A program made the position numbers and the translations under genes. Shown in pieces: positions 46,941 through 55,942 of a stretch of 64,000 nt of DNA (positions are counted from its first letter, which is position 1; each line of letters starts with the position of its first letter). This DNA comes from a virus. The DNA lies in the IMG/VR virus record IMGVR_UViG_3300013126_000021, positions 1 to 64,000 of that record. The stretch is one strand, 5' to 3'. The notes below the pieces were generated by a model. That model was not told the DNA's origin. It searched no databases and was given only the letters and a program-made list of their open reading frames with translations.

Positions 46941-47627
46941 TTACAGAAGAGTGAGAATTGCGTTCGAAGAGGTATATACCGTGTTCGAATTAGCCAAGTT
47001 GTTATTTGCTGTAATTTGAACACGATAGTAATACAAGTTAGCATCAACGTCAGTTGCATAGACTGTCAATGAGCTTGTCGTGTTACCAACATATGTTGTA
47101 TTTGTTGTTATACCATTCGCCGCTGTAGCATAAGTTGTACCATCTGTTGAATATTGCCATAGATATGAAAGTGTTGCATTTTCTGGAACAACAGTTGTAG
47201 TAACAGAGAATGTTCCGCTATTTCCTGCTCCAGCAATGTATTGTACATTTGTTGGTGATGTAACAAACGTCAATGTCGTATCGACAAGAACAGCATCTTC
47301 TGTGGCTGCTGCATCATTTTGAACTTCTGCGACACAGGCTAATACTTCCCATGTGATACGCCCGGCGCGCCCGCCGGAACCAGTAGTTTTTAATACCCAT
47401 CCTGTGCCAGGAATTGTACTGTCCGCTGCCTGCACTTCGAATTTGTCCGCCATGAAAAGACCGACTGTTTCATTCGTAACGTAAACGTCTGAAGTTGTGT
47501 TACCGAATAATAGAGCAACGTTTGCTGCTGTTGGTGCTGCGGCAGCTTTGTTTACACCAGTTGATACCTGGCTAACAGCCCAATATGGTGCATTTGCTGC
47601 ATTATCGTGATTTCCCCATGAGGACAT
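46941..47627 (-). CDS. Virion structural protein with Ig-like domain
   Basis: 228 residues. N-terminal MSSWGNHDNAANAPYWAVSQ and APTAANVALLFGNTTSD form a conserved head-associated part; the C-terminal 100 residues (LSYLWQYSTDGTTYAT; LYYYRVQITANNN) are an Ig-like fold. Likely on the capsid surface. A near-consensus late promoter lies 29 bases upstream and a strong terminator behind, so probably expressed alone at high level. Confidence 0.85.
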   Translation of the reverse strand: MSSWGNHDNAANAPYWAVSQVSTGVNKAAAAPTAANVALLFGNTTSDVYVTNETVGLFMADKFEVQAADSTIPGTGWVLKTTGSGGRAGRITWEVLACVAEVQNDAAATEDAVLVDTTLTFVTSPTNVQYIAGAGNSGTFSVTTTVVPENATLSYLWQYSTDGTTYATAANGITTNTTYVGNTTSSLTVYATDVDANLYYYRVQITANNNLANSNTVYTSSNAILTLL

Positions 47628-47655
47628 TTTTTTCTCCCTAAAAGATTCTATTTAC

Positions 47656-47663
47656 TATTTATT
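47656..47663 (-). promoter_or_regulatory. Probable late promoter
   Basis: AATAAATA on the minus strand, one base from TATAAATA, 29 bases upstream of the structural gene start. Confidence 0.55.
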
Positions 47664-49794
47664 GTGAATTAGAATTAGATCCATTCTTCATATTTAATTT
47701 CGTTTTGAGAACAGGGTCTATTTCTATAGTGTCTCTAGGTTTTCCTGTCATCGTTTTTCCACCTTTCAAAATCATTTTCGCATTATTTAATTCCGAATCG
47801 GATAAATTTTTATTCTTTTCTGTTTTTTCCCAATCATATATTGTTTCTTTTCTAAGCCCCTTTTTCTTGTAGAGAGCTTTGATCATTCTGGCGGATTTTG
47901 ATTTTTCTTTAGTCATTTTTGACTCCATTGCCTTGACAGAGTTATTTGCAGACAATGGTGAATCTTCTATTCCGTAAATTCCTTCGTTAACATTTTCAAC
48001 TTCTTCTTTTGTTGCTCTCCAGCCACCACCTTTAGATTTATACCACTTTGATGCCCAACCATTTGCATATGCAGAGTTACCTGTAATAGTAATTAATCCG
48101 TTCTGAACCATAACCCATGTTTCATTTTCCGTAGTTGGGCACCATACATCTTCATAACCAGCATCCTTTCTGTAAAGATTTTGTGTTGAATGATATTTTT
48201 TGTTTCTGATGTATGTTGCATTGACCATGTCATCACGATTATTTGTGTTTACATAATATCCGTTTAGATACGAAGCAAGAAGTGATGCCCAAAGATGTTC
48301 ATATTCTTTCTGAACGAAACCAAAAGTATGTCTGTCTTTTATTTTCGGAGAAACTCCTTTATCCCAACCATCATAAACAATAGAACTTGCTAAAAATATT
48401 TCTCTTTCTTTTTCATTCATAGATAATATTTTTTCAATCCAGTTATCTTTTTTTGACCAATTCTCTATTATTAAAGAAGATTGATTTTTTAATACTGAAC
48501 ACATTAAAATTTTCATGTGGGTGTTCAAATCTTTAGTTTCAATCAGTTCACTGCCATTTGATTTCGATATCACCCACTTATGATTTGGTGTACAACGAAT
48601 TGAAAATCCTGTTGGTTTTCCTATTTCCAATAAAGGTGCATTTTCGTAATAATGTTTATGTAAAACTGGTTTCCATTCCAACTCATCAATCTTCATATTG
48701 TACGTTAATATCTCATCACCAATTTCCAGGTCTTCATGTGAAATTGGTCCTTTTTTAGAAATTGCTAAACTATCTAAAGGCACACATGGATATACATCAA
48801 ACTTTGATCTAGCAAGAGACTTTGCTCTTGCCCAAAGTTTTGGATTTGTTGGCGAATTCTTTTCGTCGATTTGTTCAATTTCTTCATTTTTTGGTACACA
48901 ATCTGGTACCATCTTGTTACCCTTCTTCTTCATACCAACTTGTTTGTGTGTAACCCAGCAAGCTTCATCGACAGATTCCTTTGACAGTTTGCCTTTACCA
49001 AAGTTTGATACATTTACTGGCTTGCCACCCTTACCGGCTCTATCTGCAACTGGGTCATGCTTGCGTTTTGCAGCAACAGCGGCCGCTCTTTCTTTTTTGG
49101 AAAGTTTTGCTCGCTTTTCATTTGACATACATTTCGGTTTTGGTTCACCTGGCTCACGGGCGCAAGGACCAATTGCTTCACCTTTGCTATTAATTCTTTT
49201 CCAACCACCTTCAGGATCTGTTTTACTGAACCACTTTCTTAAGTCTTCTCTAGTGATATGAGAATCTAAGTCTTGCGTGTCGGATTGTTTTTTTAGTTCA
49301 TTAATATGCTCGACTTCTTCGTTCCAATCATCACCGCGTTCACCCATACCAGATGTTTCGGCTTTCATTTTTCTATGTTTGAACAATTTGAATTCGCTGG
49401 ACTTTGAATATTTGTTTCTTTGATTGCCGTCCATAGCCCTTGGATCAAGCCCTTTTGACTTGATAAATGACATGAGTAAACCGGTACCAGCTTCATTCAC
49501 AACTTCTTCTGTTGTGCCCATATCAGTATATTTGGCATGATCTCTTGAGAATTTCTTAAATCGATCCGTTCGAGCAAGATTTAAACGATCATTGAGTGAA
49601 ATTGTTCTAGGATCACGACCCATTGCTTTGATATACTTCCATAGAATCTGCGTATTCACTTCATCCAATGGAGCATGTTTTTTTGACCATGGCTCCATTG
49701 GATCAGTATCACCATTTGCCAATTTACCCATTACAGATTCTTTTTTGCTTTTTTTATAAGCTTCTAAAAAAATCTGTTTTTTGCGTTCAGTCAT
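47659..49794 (-). CDS. Virion-associated protein interrupted by an intein
   Basis: 711 residues, of which about 474 are host protein. The first 330 residues contain two similar segments (LWKYIKAMGRDPRTISLNDR and LLMSFIKSKGLDPRAMDGNQ), Lys/Arg-rich parts and EIEQIDE, an I-x-E site like those cut by T4 prohead protease. After the intein comes SAYANGWASKWYKSKGGGW, which with the preceding KFDVYP forms a motif common in phage head proteins. C-terminal basic part ends NGSNSNSQ. Probably packed within the head; spliced product needed. Confidence 0.85.
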   Translation of the reverse strand: MTERKKQIFLEAYKKSKKESVMGKLANGDTDPMEPWSKKHAPLDEVNTQILWKYIKAMGRDPRTISLNDRLNLARTDRFKKFSRDHAKYTDMGTTEEVVNEAGTGLLMSFIKSKGLDPRAMDGNQRNKYSKSSEFKLFKHRKMKAETSGMGERGDDWNEEVEHINELKKQSDTQDLDSHITREDLRKWFSKTDPEGGWKRINSKGEAIGPCAREPGEPKPKCMSNEKRAKLSKKERAAAVAAKRKHDPVADRAGKGGKPVNVSNFGKGKLSKESVDEACWVTHKQVGMKKKGNKMVPDCVPKNEEIEQIDEKNSPTNPKLWARAKSLARSKFDVYPCVPLDSLAISKKGPISHEDLEIGDEILTYNMKIDELEWKPVLHKHYYENAPLLEIGKPTGFSIRCTPNHKWVISKSNGSELIETKDLNTHMKILMCSVLKNQSSLIIENWSKKDNWIEKILSMNEKEREIFLASSIVYDGWDKGVSPKIKDRHTFGFVQKEYEHLWASLLASYLNGYYVNTNNRDDMVNATYIRNKKYHSTQNLYRKDAGYEDVWCPTTENETWVMVQNGLITITGNSAYANGWASKWYKSKGGGWRATKEEVENVNEGIYGIEDSPLSANNSVKAMESKMTKEKSKSARMIKALYKKKGLRKETIYDWEKTEKNKNLSDSELNNAKMILKGGKTMTGKPRDTIEIDPVLKTKLNMKNGSNSNSQ
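48076..48786 (-). other. Intein (237 residues) within the virion-associated protein
   Basis: Residues 337-573. Block A begins CVPLDSLAI after KFDVYP; block B is TPNHKWVIS (TxxH); the end is NGLITITGN followed by extein Ser. Penultimate residue is Gly instead of the usual His, known from other active inteins. The middle (REIFLASSIVYDGW; HLWASLLASYLNGYYV) looks like a reduced LAGLIDADG-type endonuclease. The removal would join ...FDVYP to SAYANGW.... Splicing is predicted, not shown. Confidence 0.88.
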
Positions 49795-49806
49795 GGTCTT
49801 TCCTTT

Positions 49807-51783
49807 TTACTTTTCACCATAAACATTTGGATATTTTTTCTCCATTTCTTCTCTTTCTTTTTTATGTTTATCTATAAGCGCATTCATTTTTTTAGCTCTT
49901 TCTTCTGGGTCATATCCTGACTTTTTCAGTGATGCTTTAAATTTTTCTAAAGCTGTCATTTTAGGTTTTGCTGCTTCTTCTACATGTTTTGGTAACCCAG
50001 AGTGTTTAGTTTTTGCAAAATCTCTAGCCGCTTTAGTTGTCATAGATTTTGCCGCTTTAGCAACTTCTGGGCTTGCAGGTTTCATACCTTTTTTAGCAGC
50101 ATACACCATACCCATAAACTTTTGTTGTGCTTGGCTTACAGATTTTTCATTAATCTGTTCTTCACTTATCTTTTTTTTTTCACTTACCTCGACACTTTCT
50201 TCATGCTTACCTCTTCTTGGATCCCATCTACCTGCATATGGGCTTTTGCTAGACATTTTATCTGTCATTCGGTCCTCTGGAGGCCTGGGAGGTGCGGCTT
50301 GTGCTCTTGCTTTTAAAGCTGCATCTGATTGTGACTTAGACATTGGTGCTTTTGCTTTGATGCCCTTTTTATTTGCAAAAGCTGCAAATTCTGCTCCTAG
50401 GTCACCTTCCATTACATCGTTTGATTCCTTTTTCATTTTCTTTTCATCTGATGAAGCACCGAAAGTACCGTGAACAAGTTTATCAAGATTTCTGTGAAAT
50501 TTATTTTCCTTTTCTGCACTTACACCAGAGGTGGCTTCATCAATTTGAATTTCTTCTCTAACTAATTTAATTTTTTTAAAATTACCACTTTTTGACATTT
50601 TGTAATGTGTCGATAGTGCCTTTTCTTTTGTTGGATGAATTTTTGAATTAAAAGTTTCACCTTCTTTTGTTTGAGCTGTAACTCTCCAACCTTCTGTCAC
50701 ACCTTGCCCTGCTATTTTGTCGCCGGGAACACCGCCCCTCAACTTGATAACACTTTTAGCACCGTGACCTGCGGCAATGCGTTTGGCATCAGCATCATCT
50801 TTGGCAACGAACTTTTTGACTTGTCCATTACGCATCATCAACTCATACTTTTGTGTCTTACCTTCGCCTTCCGACACAACTTCTTCCATTCTGGCAGATG
50901 CTCTTTTAATGCCTCTTGCTCGCATATCAGCTTTGTGTTGTTGACGGTCAGCCAACTCTGAAGATGCCGTTCGTTGTGCCTTAGTTAATTCTGTGTTGTT
51001 TGCCTTTTCTCTATCCGATGCAGCAATTCGGGTATGGACTCCTAGACGCCTTGTTGCTTTTTCCTTGTATCTTGCGGCTAGGTCTGCACTAATCTCATCA
51101 ATTTGTTCGACTTCTTCTTTTTGTGCTTTACTTATTATTCCTCCACTTTGTGCTTTACCTTTTATTCGTCTACCTGTAACTTGGCGAGCTAAAAATTTAG
51201 CAGCACGTTCATCATGCCCAGGCATTAAACTTGTCATAGGCACATTACCTTCTGGTGGTTTGCGAACATTATCTTCGCTGTCATAACCTTTTCCCTTTAC
51301 TTTTCTAGCTGGGATTTCTGCTTTTTTTGGTTTTGAATCTGGCTCACCTTTTCGTTTTAAACCATATGAATCACCATAACCCCAACTGCCCTCATCAACT
51401 TGCTCCGATTCTTCTTGAACTTTAACATATTTGCTGATAGGTTCACCTGCTTTTGGCATTTTACCGCCAGTGTCTTTAGCAGAAATCTCATGTCGTGCAC
51501 CAGCATTGGTAATTGCAACAATCTTACCTGCTCCACCACTTACAGTTTTAATATGATGTGGATTTTTTCCTGTATATGCCGACTCTTTAACTTGTTCAGC
51601 ACCTTTCTTTTCACCACGGAGTATGGCAAAATCATGGGCATCGATTTTGTTGTTTTTATTTTTATCGATCTTATGCTGCCCACCTTTTAATTCTTCCATT
51701 TTTGCTTTTAAGTCAGCTTCGAGGATCGTTTTAACTAGGTTGGCAATTGAGTCCATTTTTGCAAATTTATTATCAGAATACAT
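49807..51783 (-). CDS. Modular capsid-internal protein with I-x-E processing sites
   Basis: 658 residues, made of unlike modules joined by acidic linkers: ESEQVDE, EEVEQIDE, EEIQIDE and SEEQINE. Three of these match (I/L)-x-E, the T4 prohead protease rule. Modules include GGQHKIDKNKNNKIDAHDFA, a charged helical block starting ISADLAARYKEKATRRLG, and SVSQAQQKFMGMVYAAKKG (DUF3008-like). Rich in Lys, so likely DNA-associated in the head. Processing is inferred. Confidence 0.8.
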   Translation of the reverse strand: MYSDNKFAKMDSIANLVKTILEADLKAKMEELKGGQHKIDKNKNNKIDAHDFAILRGEKKGAEQVKESAYTGKNPHHIKTVSGGAGKIVAITNAGARHEISAKDTGGKMPKAGEPISKYVKVQEESEQVDEGSWGYGDSYGLKRKGEPDSKPKKAEIPARKVKGKGYDSEDNVRKPPEGNVPMTSLMPGHDERAAKFLARQVTGRRIKGKAQSGGIISKAQKEEVEQIDEISADLAARYKEKATRRLGVHTRIAASDREKANNTELTKAQRTASSELADRQQHKADMRARGIKRASARMEEVVSEGEGKTQKYELMMRNGQVKKFVAKDDADAKRIAAGHGAKSVIKLRGGVPGDKIAGQGVTEGWRVTAQTKEGETFNSKIHPTKEKALSTHYKMSKSGNFKKIKLVREEIQIDEATSGVSAEKENKFHRNLDKLVHGTFGASSDEKKMKKESNDVMEGDLGAEFAAFANKKGIKAKAPMSKSQSDAALKARAQAAPPRPPEDRMTDKMSSKSPYAGRWDPRRGKHEESVEVSEKKKISEEQINEKSVSQAQQKFMGMVYAAKKGMKPASPEVAKAAKSMTTKAARDFAKTKHSGLPKHVEEAAKPKMTALEKFKASLKKSGYDPEERAKKMNALIDKHKKEREEMEKKYPNVYGEK

Positions 51784-51796
51784 TTTTTTCTCCGTT

Positions 51797-52108
51797 TTAG
51801 CAGTTCCACTTTCTTAAAGAAAGTGCTTTTCTTGTTGGTCTTCCCTTTTCATCTTTCATTGGTCCTGGCATTCCACTCATTCTTGCGCAGAAAGATTTTC
51901 TTCTATTCCAAGCCTTTGAGCCTTTTTTTAGCTTTGAAGGTTTTGTAGTAACGGCCATGGAAAGTTTTGAACCTGGATTTTCTCTTCGATAAGAAGCAAT
52001 ACCTTTACGATTCAAACCTCCAGATGGATTTTTTCCTTCTTTTCTTTGCCAAGCGGCGCTAGCTTCATCTAAAGATTCTTCATTTATAAATTGTTTGAAA
52101 CTTTTCAT
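51797..52108 (-). CDS. Small capsid-internal protein (DUF6321-like)
   Basis: 103 residues. N-terminal MKSFKQFINEES resembles the T4 capsid-targeting sequence and is followed by SLDE, an L-x-E cleavage site. Downstream ASAAWQRKEGKNPSGGLNRK and KSFCARMSGMPGPMKDEKGR form a very conserved basic module. Likely packaged with the genome and cut to release the module. Confidence 0.83.
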   Translation of the reverse strand: MKSFKQFINEESLDEASAAWQRKEGKNPSGGLNRKGIASYRRENPGSKLSMAVTTKPSKLKKGSKAWNRRKSFCARMSGMPGPMKDEKGRPTRKALSLRKWNC

Positions 52109-53994
52109 TTTTTCTTCTTTTTATTTTGGAGGTTAGTTTCAATTTTATTTAATGTTTCCATGGGCTCTTTATTCGTGGGACCGTGAGCAGTTCCAGTAAC
52201 ACCCATATCTGCGCTAGGCGAATCAATTGCTTCATTTCTAAAATTTGCGAAAGATTTGTGTTTTACCTCTGCGGTACTATTATATTTATTTTCTTTTTGT
52301 TCTCTATATGTGACCATTCCAAGCCCAGACATAGGATAAACTGTTCCTGATCCTCTTGTATCATATTCTGGTGATGTACCGGAAACTTTTAAGACCTTCC
52401 CTGCTTCTGAGTTATTGGCTTTTTGCTTCTTGGCTTTGATTTTGTCGGCGTCTTGTTGAAATTTTGTTTCTTTCTTTTCGGTGCTTCTGATGATGGTTGG
52501 AGAGCTTTCGGAGTAGGTTCTGAAGACATAGTTGGTGTTGGATTTAACGTCTCCGTCTGTAACTGAGTCTGCTCTACCTTGTTTTCTGACGAGTTGGCAA
52601 CTGGGGCAGATGTTGTCAAGTAGGCGTTGACCTTTCTTTCTTGGGAATCCACTAAAGCGTCCAGTGGATGTCTTGTTTGTTCCACAGGTACAGTTTCTTT
52701 TTTCGGTAATAAAAGTTTTGCTATTTGTTTTATTCTTTGGAACATATTTTTCTCCAGTTATAGCTTGTTCAAATAAATTATTAATGTTCATCTTTTTGTT
52801 TCTTAACATCCAAGTATTTGCTATTTCATTTTCAACTTCAATATCTAAAAACAAATTTATTAATTCATATATTAATGTTAAGTCCTTTTCCTTTTCACTT
52901 TTTTCGAATTCGTTTGCTTCCTTTAAATCAACAGAATTGTCAAATTCGAAATACTTTTTAAATGTTTTCTTAAAATTTTCAGAAATTAATTGTGTTTTTT
53001 GCCATCTTTCTAGTCGGACAGATTCTTCAAGAACTCTTGTATGTTTTTCGTTTCTTTGCTTTGAAGAATCGTTTGAAGTGTTAACAAACACCATCAATGT
53101 CTCATATCCGAGTTCTTCCAGTTCATTTTTTATTTCGACGATCATATATTGATCATTTGTCGTACTATTAATTATCAATGGATTCCTGTTTCTTATTGCT
53201 TCCTGTCGAATATCATTTGAAGATTCATATAATTTATGTTTATTGTTTAGAATAGATATTGCCAAATTAGCATTCATTTCAACAATTTTTTGACTAGGGA
53301 TACATTCTCTGATAATGATATCTTTTCCTGATCCAGGACCACCTGTCACGAAAATTGCTTTAAATTTTCCATGGTTTACATTTTCATGTATTCCCATTCC
53401 TGACCTTACATCACGAAACAATTCTTTAGCGTGTGCCTCCGAAACATGAGCAGGTACCCCTTGCTTAAAGGAAACAAAATCATTATTTTTTGCATGTTCA
53501 CGCATTTTTGATGCAGACATTCCTTCGACACCTTCGGAATCCGGATCTCTTTGCCCAGCAGATTTGACTTCTATTTTCTTAAAATTAAATAATGCCCCCT
53601 CGTGTGCCCCATTATATTTGTTCAATGTTTTTTCGTATTCATCAACACGATCTGAACCTGCAACCATAACTAGATGATCGTGCCCTGAATGGTAAAGTTT
53701 AGATGCGTGCTGTATAAAAGAGGGTGTTTCCTTACTTGAGGAATAGATATTGGTTCCTGGAAAAAACCTTTTAGCATGTTTTACTTTTTTTGTAACTTCT
53801 AGAGGATTCTTTTTAGAATCTGTTGAATGTGAAATTATTATATGATGTGGAGCATTATAATCCCTTGCTATGTCTTTGACATGTTTTACAAGTTTTTCAT
53901 GCCCAATAGTAGGTGGATTCATTCTACCAAAAGCCATTATAACAGGCCTTTCGGTCTTTTCGTTTTCTTCTACTTTTTCTAGAAAGGTTTTCAT
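52105..53994 (-). CDS. Nucleotidyltransferase / P-loop kinase-like protein
   Basis: 629 residues. Residues 20-35 carry AFGRMNPPTIGH (the TxGH motif of HIGH-type nucleotidyltransferases) and EGMSASKMREHA the matching C-terminal motif. Residues 218-225 are Walker A GGPGSGKD of a kinase-like domain. The end (YDTRGSGTVYPMSGLG) is conserved in T4-like phages. MKTFLEKVEE is like a capsid-targeting start. Between about 52550 and 52750 the product is Cys-rich and odd, while another frame on the same strand looks better (see findings). Confidence 0.83.
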   Translation of the reverse strand: MKTFLEKVEENEKTERPVIMAFGRMNPPTIGHEKLVKHVKDIARDYNAPHHIIISHSTDSKKNPLEVTKKVKHAKRFFPGTNIYSSSKETPSFIQHASKLYHSGHDHLVMVAGSDRVDEYEKTLNKYNGAHEGALFNFKKIEVKSAGQRDPDSEGVEGMSASKMREHAKNNDFVSFKQGVPAHVSEAHAKELFRDVRSGMGIHENVNHGKFKAIFVTGGPGSGKDIIIRECIPSQKIVEMNANLAISILNNKHKLYESSNDIRQEAIRNRNPLIINSTTNDQYMIVEIKNELEELGYETLMVFVNTSNDSSKQRNEKHTRVLEESVRLERWQKTQLISENFKKTFKKYFEFDNSVDLKEANEFEKSEKEKDLTLIYELINLFLDIEVENEIANTWMLRNKKMNINNLFEQAITGEKYVPKNKTNSKTFITEKRNCTCGTNKTSTGRFSGFPRKKGQRLLDNICPSCQLVRKQGRADSVTDGDVKSNTNYVFRTYSESSPTIIRSTEKKETKFQQDADKIKAKKQKANNSEAGKVLKVSGTSPEYDTRGSGTVYPMSGLGMVTYREQKENKYNSTAEVKHKSFANFRNEAIDSPSADMGVTGTAHGPTNKEPMETLNKIETNLQNKKKKK

Positions 53995-55187
53995 ATGTTT
54001 CTTATTCCCTCAAAATTTCTTCTGGAGAATTCTTGTCTGTTTACAAATTTATCCGTATCGTTTTTGTGATGGAAGACATATCCTTCCGGATTTGCATTTT
54101 CACCTGCATGTTGGTGTTGAAATTGTTGGTGTTGATTCATAACATTAATCAGAACATTCTTGGCATTCTGTAAATGTTTATGCATTTTAAATAAATTATT
54201 ATAATGTTTCTTATTTAATTCTATTTTATTCAGTTCACTTTTTAAATCATTTTGTCTAGAAATTTTGTTTTTTTCAACTTTTAATTTATCGATTTCTTTA
54301 GTTTTCTTGTTTTCTAACCAATTTTTAAAATTTTGATGTGTGGGCGTTTCACCGCTTCTTACAGTGTGATTCATATAAGCTTCTAAATGCCCACCGACAC
54401 CTTGATGCATTTTAGTTCCGGCATACATGTCGTCACCATGTGTATTATGTATTTCTTCAGCTTTACTTATATGTTTATTGAATTCTGCGCGGTCTTTTGG
54501 ACCAAAATGCACTTTTGAAGTATCCATTCTTGGATCGACACCAAAGACGTCAGAATGCTCATTAAAATTTTCATGATCAACTTCATGGTACGCATTTAAG
54601 CTTCCTGAATTTTTACCTTCATATTTTAAATGAGTAACAACACCTATTTGTGCTTTTTTTGCTTTTTTACCCAGTTCACCCTTTGCGGTGTAAGTTAAAC
54701 CGGAAGGATTAGGATTAAACGAAACACCACCTTCCTTACTTGCTTTTTTATCTTCAGGAGAAAACATCATATCACCTTGATACACACCTTCTTTTGGTGC
54801 AATTTTAGGTAAATGTTTTAACGCATGTTTAAGTTTTTCTACAAGCCCAGGAGCATGCCCATGATTTCTCACAATGTCTTCTGGTGTGTAATTTATTTTT
54901 GGTGTTTTATTAAAGGCAGATTTTGATGCTACGAAAAACTTTCCGTTATCAGGATGTCGACCATATACGATTGCAGGTGAGCCATCATATTTCGTGGTAA
55001 GTTCAGATGTTTTTTTGCCTTGAGAAATATGGTCTGCGGATGCTCTAAGTGAAGAAAATGAGCGTAATGCACCTTTTTCACCGTTTTGAAGTGCTCGATC
55101 CTCAACATGTGTTAAATGTTTAATTTGACGACTGGCGCCTTCTTCTGGATCTTCTTGTTCCAGTAAAAACTTGGCAAAAGATAACAT
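53991..55187 (-). CDS. Ligase-like nucleotidyltransferase-fold protein (DUF6267-like)
   Basis: 398 residues from MLSFAKFLLEQEDPEEG; RBS AGAGGAA fixes the start. TTKYDGSPAIVYG contains KxDG, the motif I lysine of ATP-dependent DNA/RNA ligases and capping enzymes; YQGDMMFS could be motif III, EGYVFHHK motif IV and DKFVNRQEF motif V. The N-terminus resembles the capsid-targeting sequence. The C-terminal part has a coiled coil and a His/Gln-rich loop. An in-head nucleic-acid ligase would be unusual; activity unknown. Confidence 0.75.
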   Translation of the reverse strand: MLSFAKFLLEQEDPEEGASRQIKHLTHVEDRALQNGEKGALRSFSSLRASADHISQGKKTSELTTKYDGSPAIVYGRHPDNGKFFVASKSAFNKTPKINYTPEDIVRNHGHAPGLVEKLKHALKHLPKIAPKEGVYQGDMMFSPEDKKASKEGGVSFNPNPSGLTYTAKGELGKKAKKAQIGVVTHLKYEGKNSGSLNAYHEVDHENFNEHSDVFGVDPRMDTSKVHFGPKDRAEFNKHISKAEEIHNTHGDDMYAGTKMHQGVGGHLEAYMNHTVRSGETPTHQNFKNWLENKKTKEIDKLKVEKNKISRQNDLKSELNKIELNKKHYNNLFKMHKHLQNAKNVLINVMNQHQQFQHQHAGENANPEGYVFHHKNDTDKFVNRQEFSRRNFEGIRNI

Positions 55188-55225
55188 ATTTCCTCTAATT
55201 AGTACACTGTGACTATAATGGTTAT

Positions 55226-55942
55226 TTAGTAACCCCAAATCTTTAAATCAACCCATTTATCCATATCATCACGTATAATTGAATGTTTACCTATATTAAA
55301 TTTTCCATCTACAAATGGATGATCAATATCAATTCTTTGATATGGTATCTTAAATAGTTGCAGTTGTGCTTCGAGCATAGCATGCCCACAAAATTCAACT
55401 GCTCTGTTATAATGATGTTTTAGGAAAAGATATGTTGAAGAATATATTTTCATTGTTTCAGGATCAGCAATCGCAAATTGATCGTTAAATAGAGGATTAG
55501 TTCCATTTGTGTCTTTTGATATGTACACTAAACCATTTCGCAATTCTTCGAAATTAATTTTTTTATTCAGCGCGAAATCAAATCTACTTCTTATAACAAA
55601 ATCATATTTTTTGTTTAGAAAAAGTTCACCTAAATTTCTTAAGTGATCAGATTTAAAAATTGAATAAAACATTGATGTGCAAAAATTTGCTGGATGTGAT
55701 GCGTTTCTGACCAGCATATCTGAGTTAATATTTTTATTTAATGGAGTATCAAATATTGAAAGGACGGGTTTGTATAAACTTTTTACTTCTTCGTAAATTT
55801 TTAATTGTTTTTGTGCGTTATCATTCTTCCAAGAATGAAGGAAAATATCTACATCATATTGTTGTAAAAGATTTTTTTCTATGTATGCATAGGATTCTTT
55901 ATAACTTCTAGGTTGCCCGGATAGACAAAGCGCCAATTTCAT
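55226..55942 (-). CDS. Putative glycosyltransferase-like protein
   Basis: 238 residues from MKLALCLSGQPRSYKESYAY; the start still overlaps the previous gene by 35 bases. DIFLHSWKN and KKYDFVIRSRFDFAL (an R-x-D acidic site) recall a family of glycan-modifying proteins in T4-like phages. Related in pattern to the gene at 56384. Substrate unknown. Confidence 0.74.
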   Translation of the reverse strand: MKLALCLSGQPRSYKESYAYIEKNLLQQYDVDIFLHSWKNDNAQKQLKIYEEVKSLYKPVLSIFDTPLNKNINSDMLVRNASHPANFCTSMFYSIFKSDHLRNLGELFLNKKYDFVIRSRFDFALNKKINFEELRNGLVYISKDTNGTNPLFNDQFAIADPETMKIYSSTYLFLKHHYNRAVEFCGHAMLEAQLQLFKIPYQRIDIDHPFVDGKFNIGKHSIIRDDMDKWVDLKIWGY

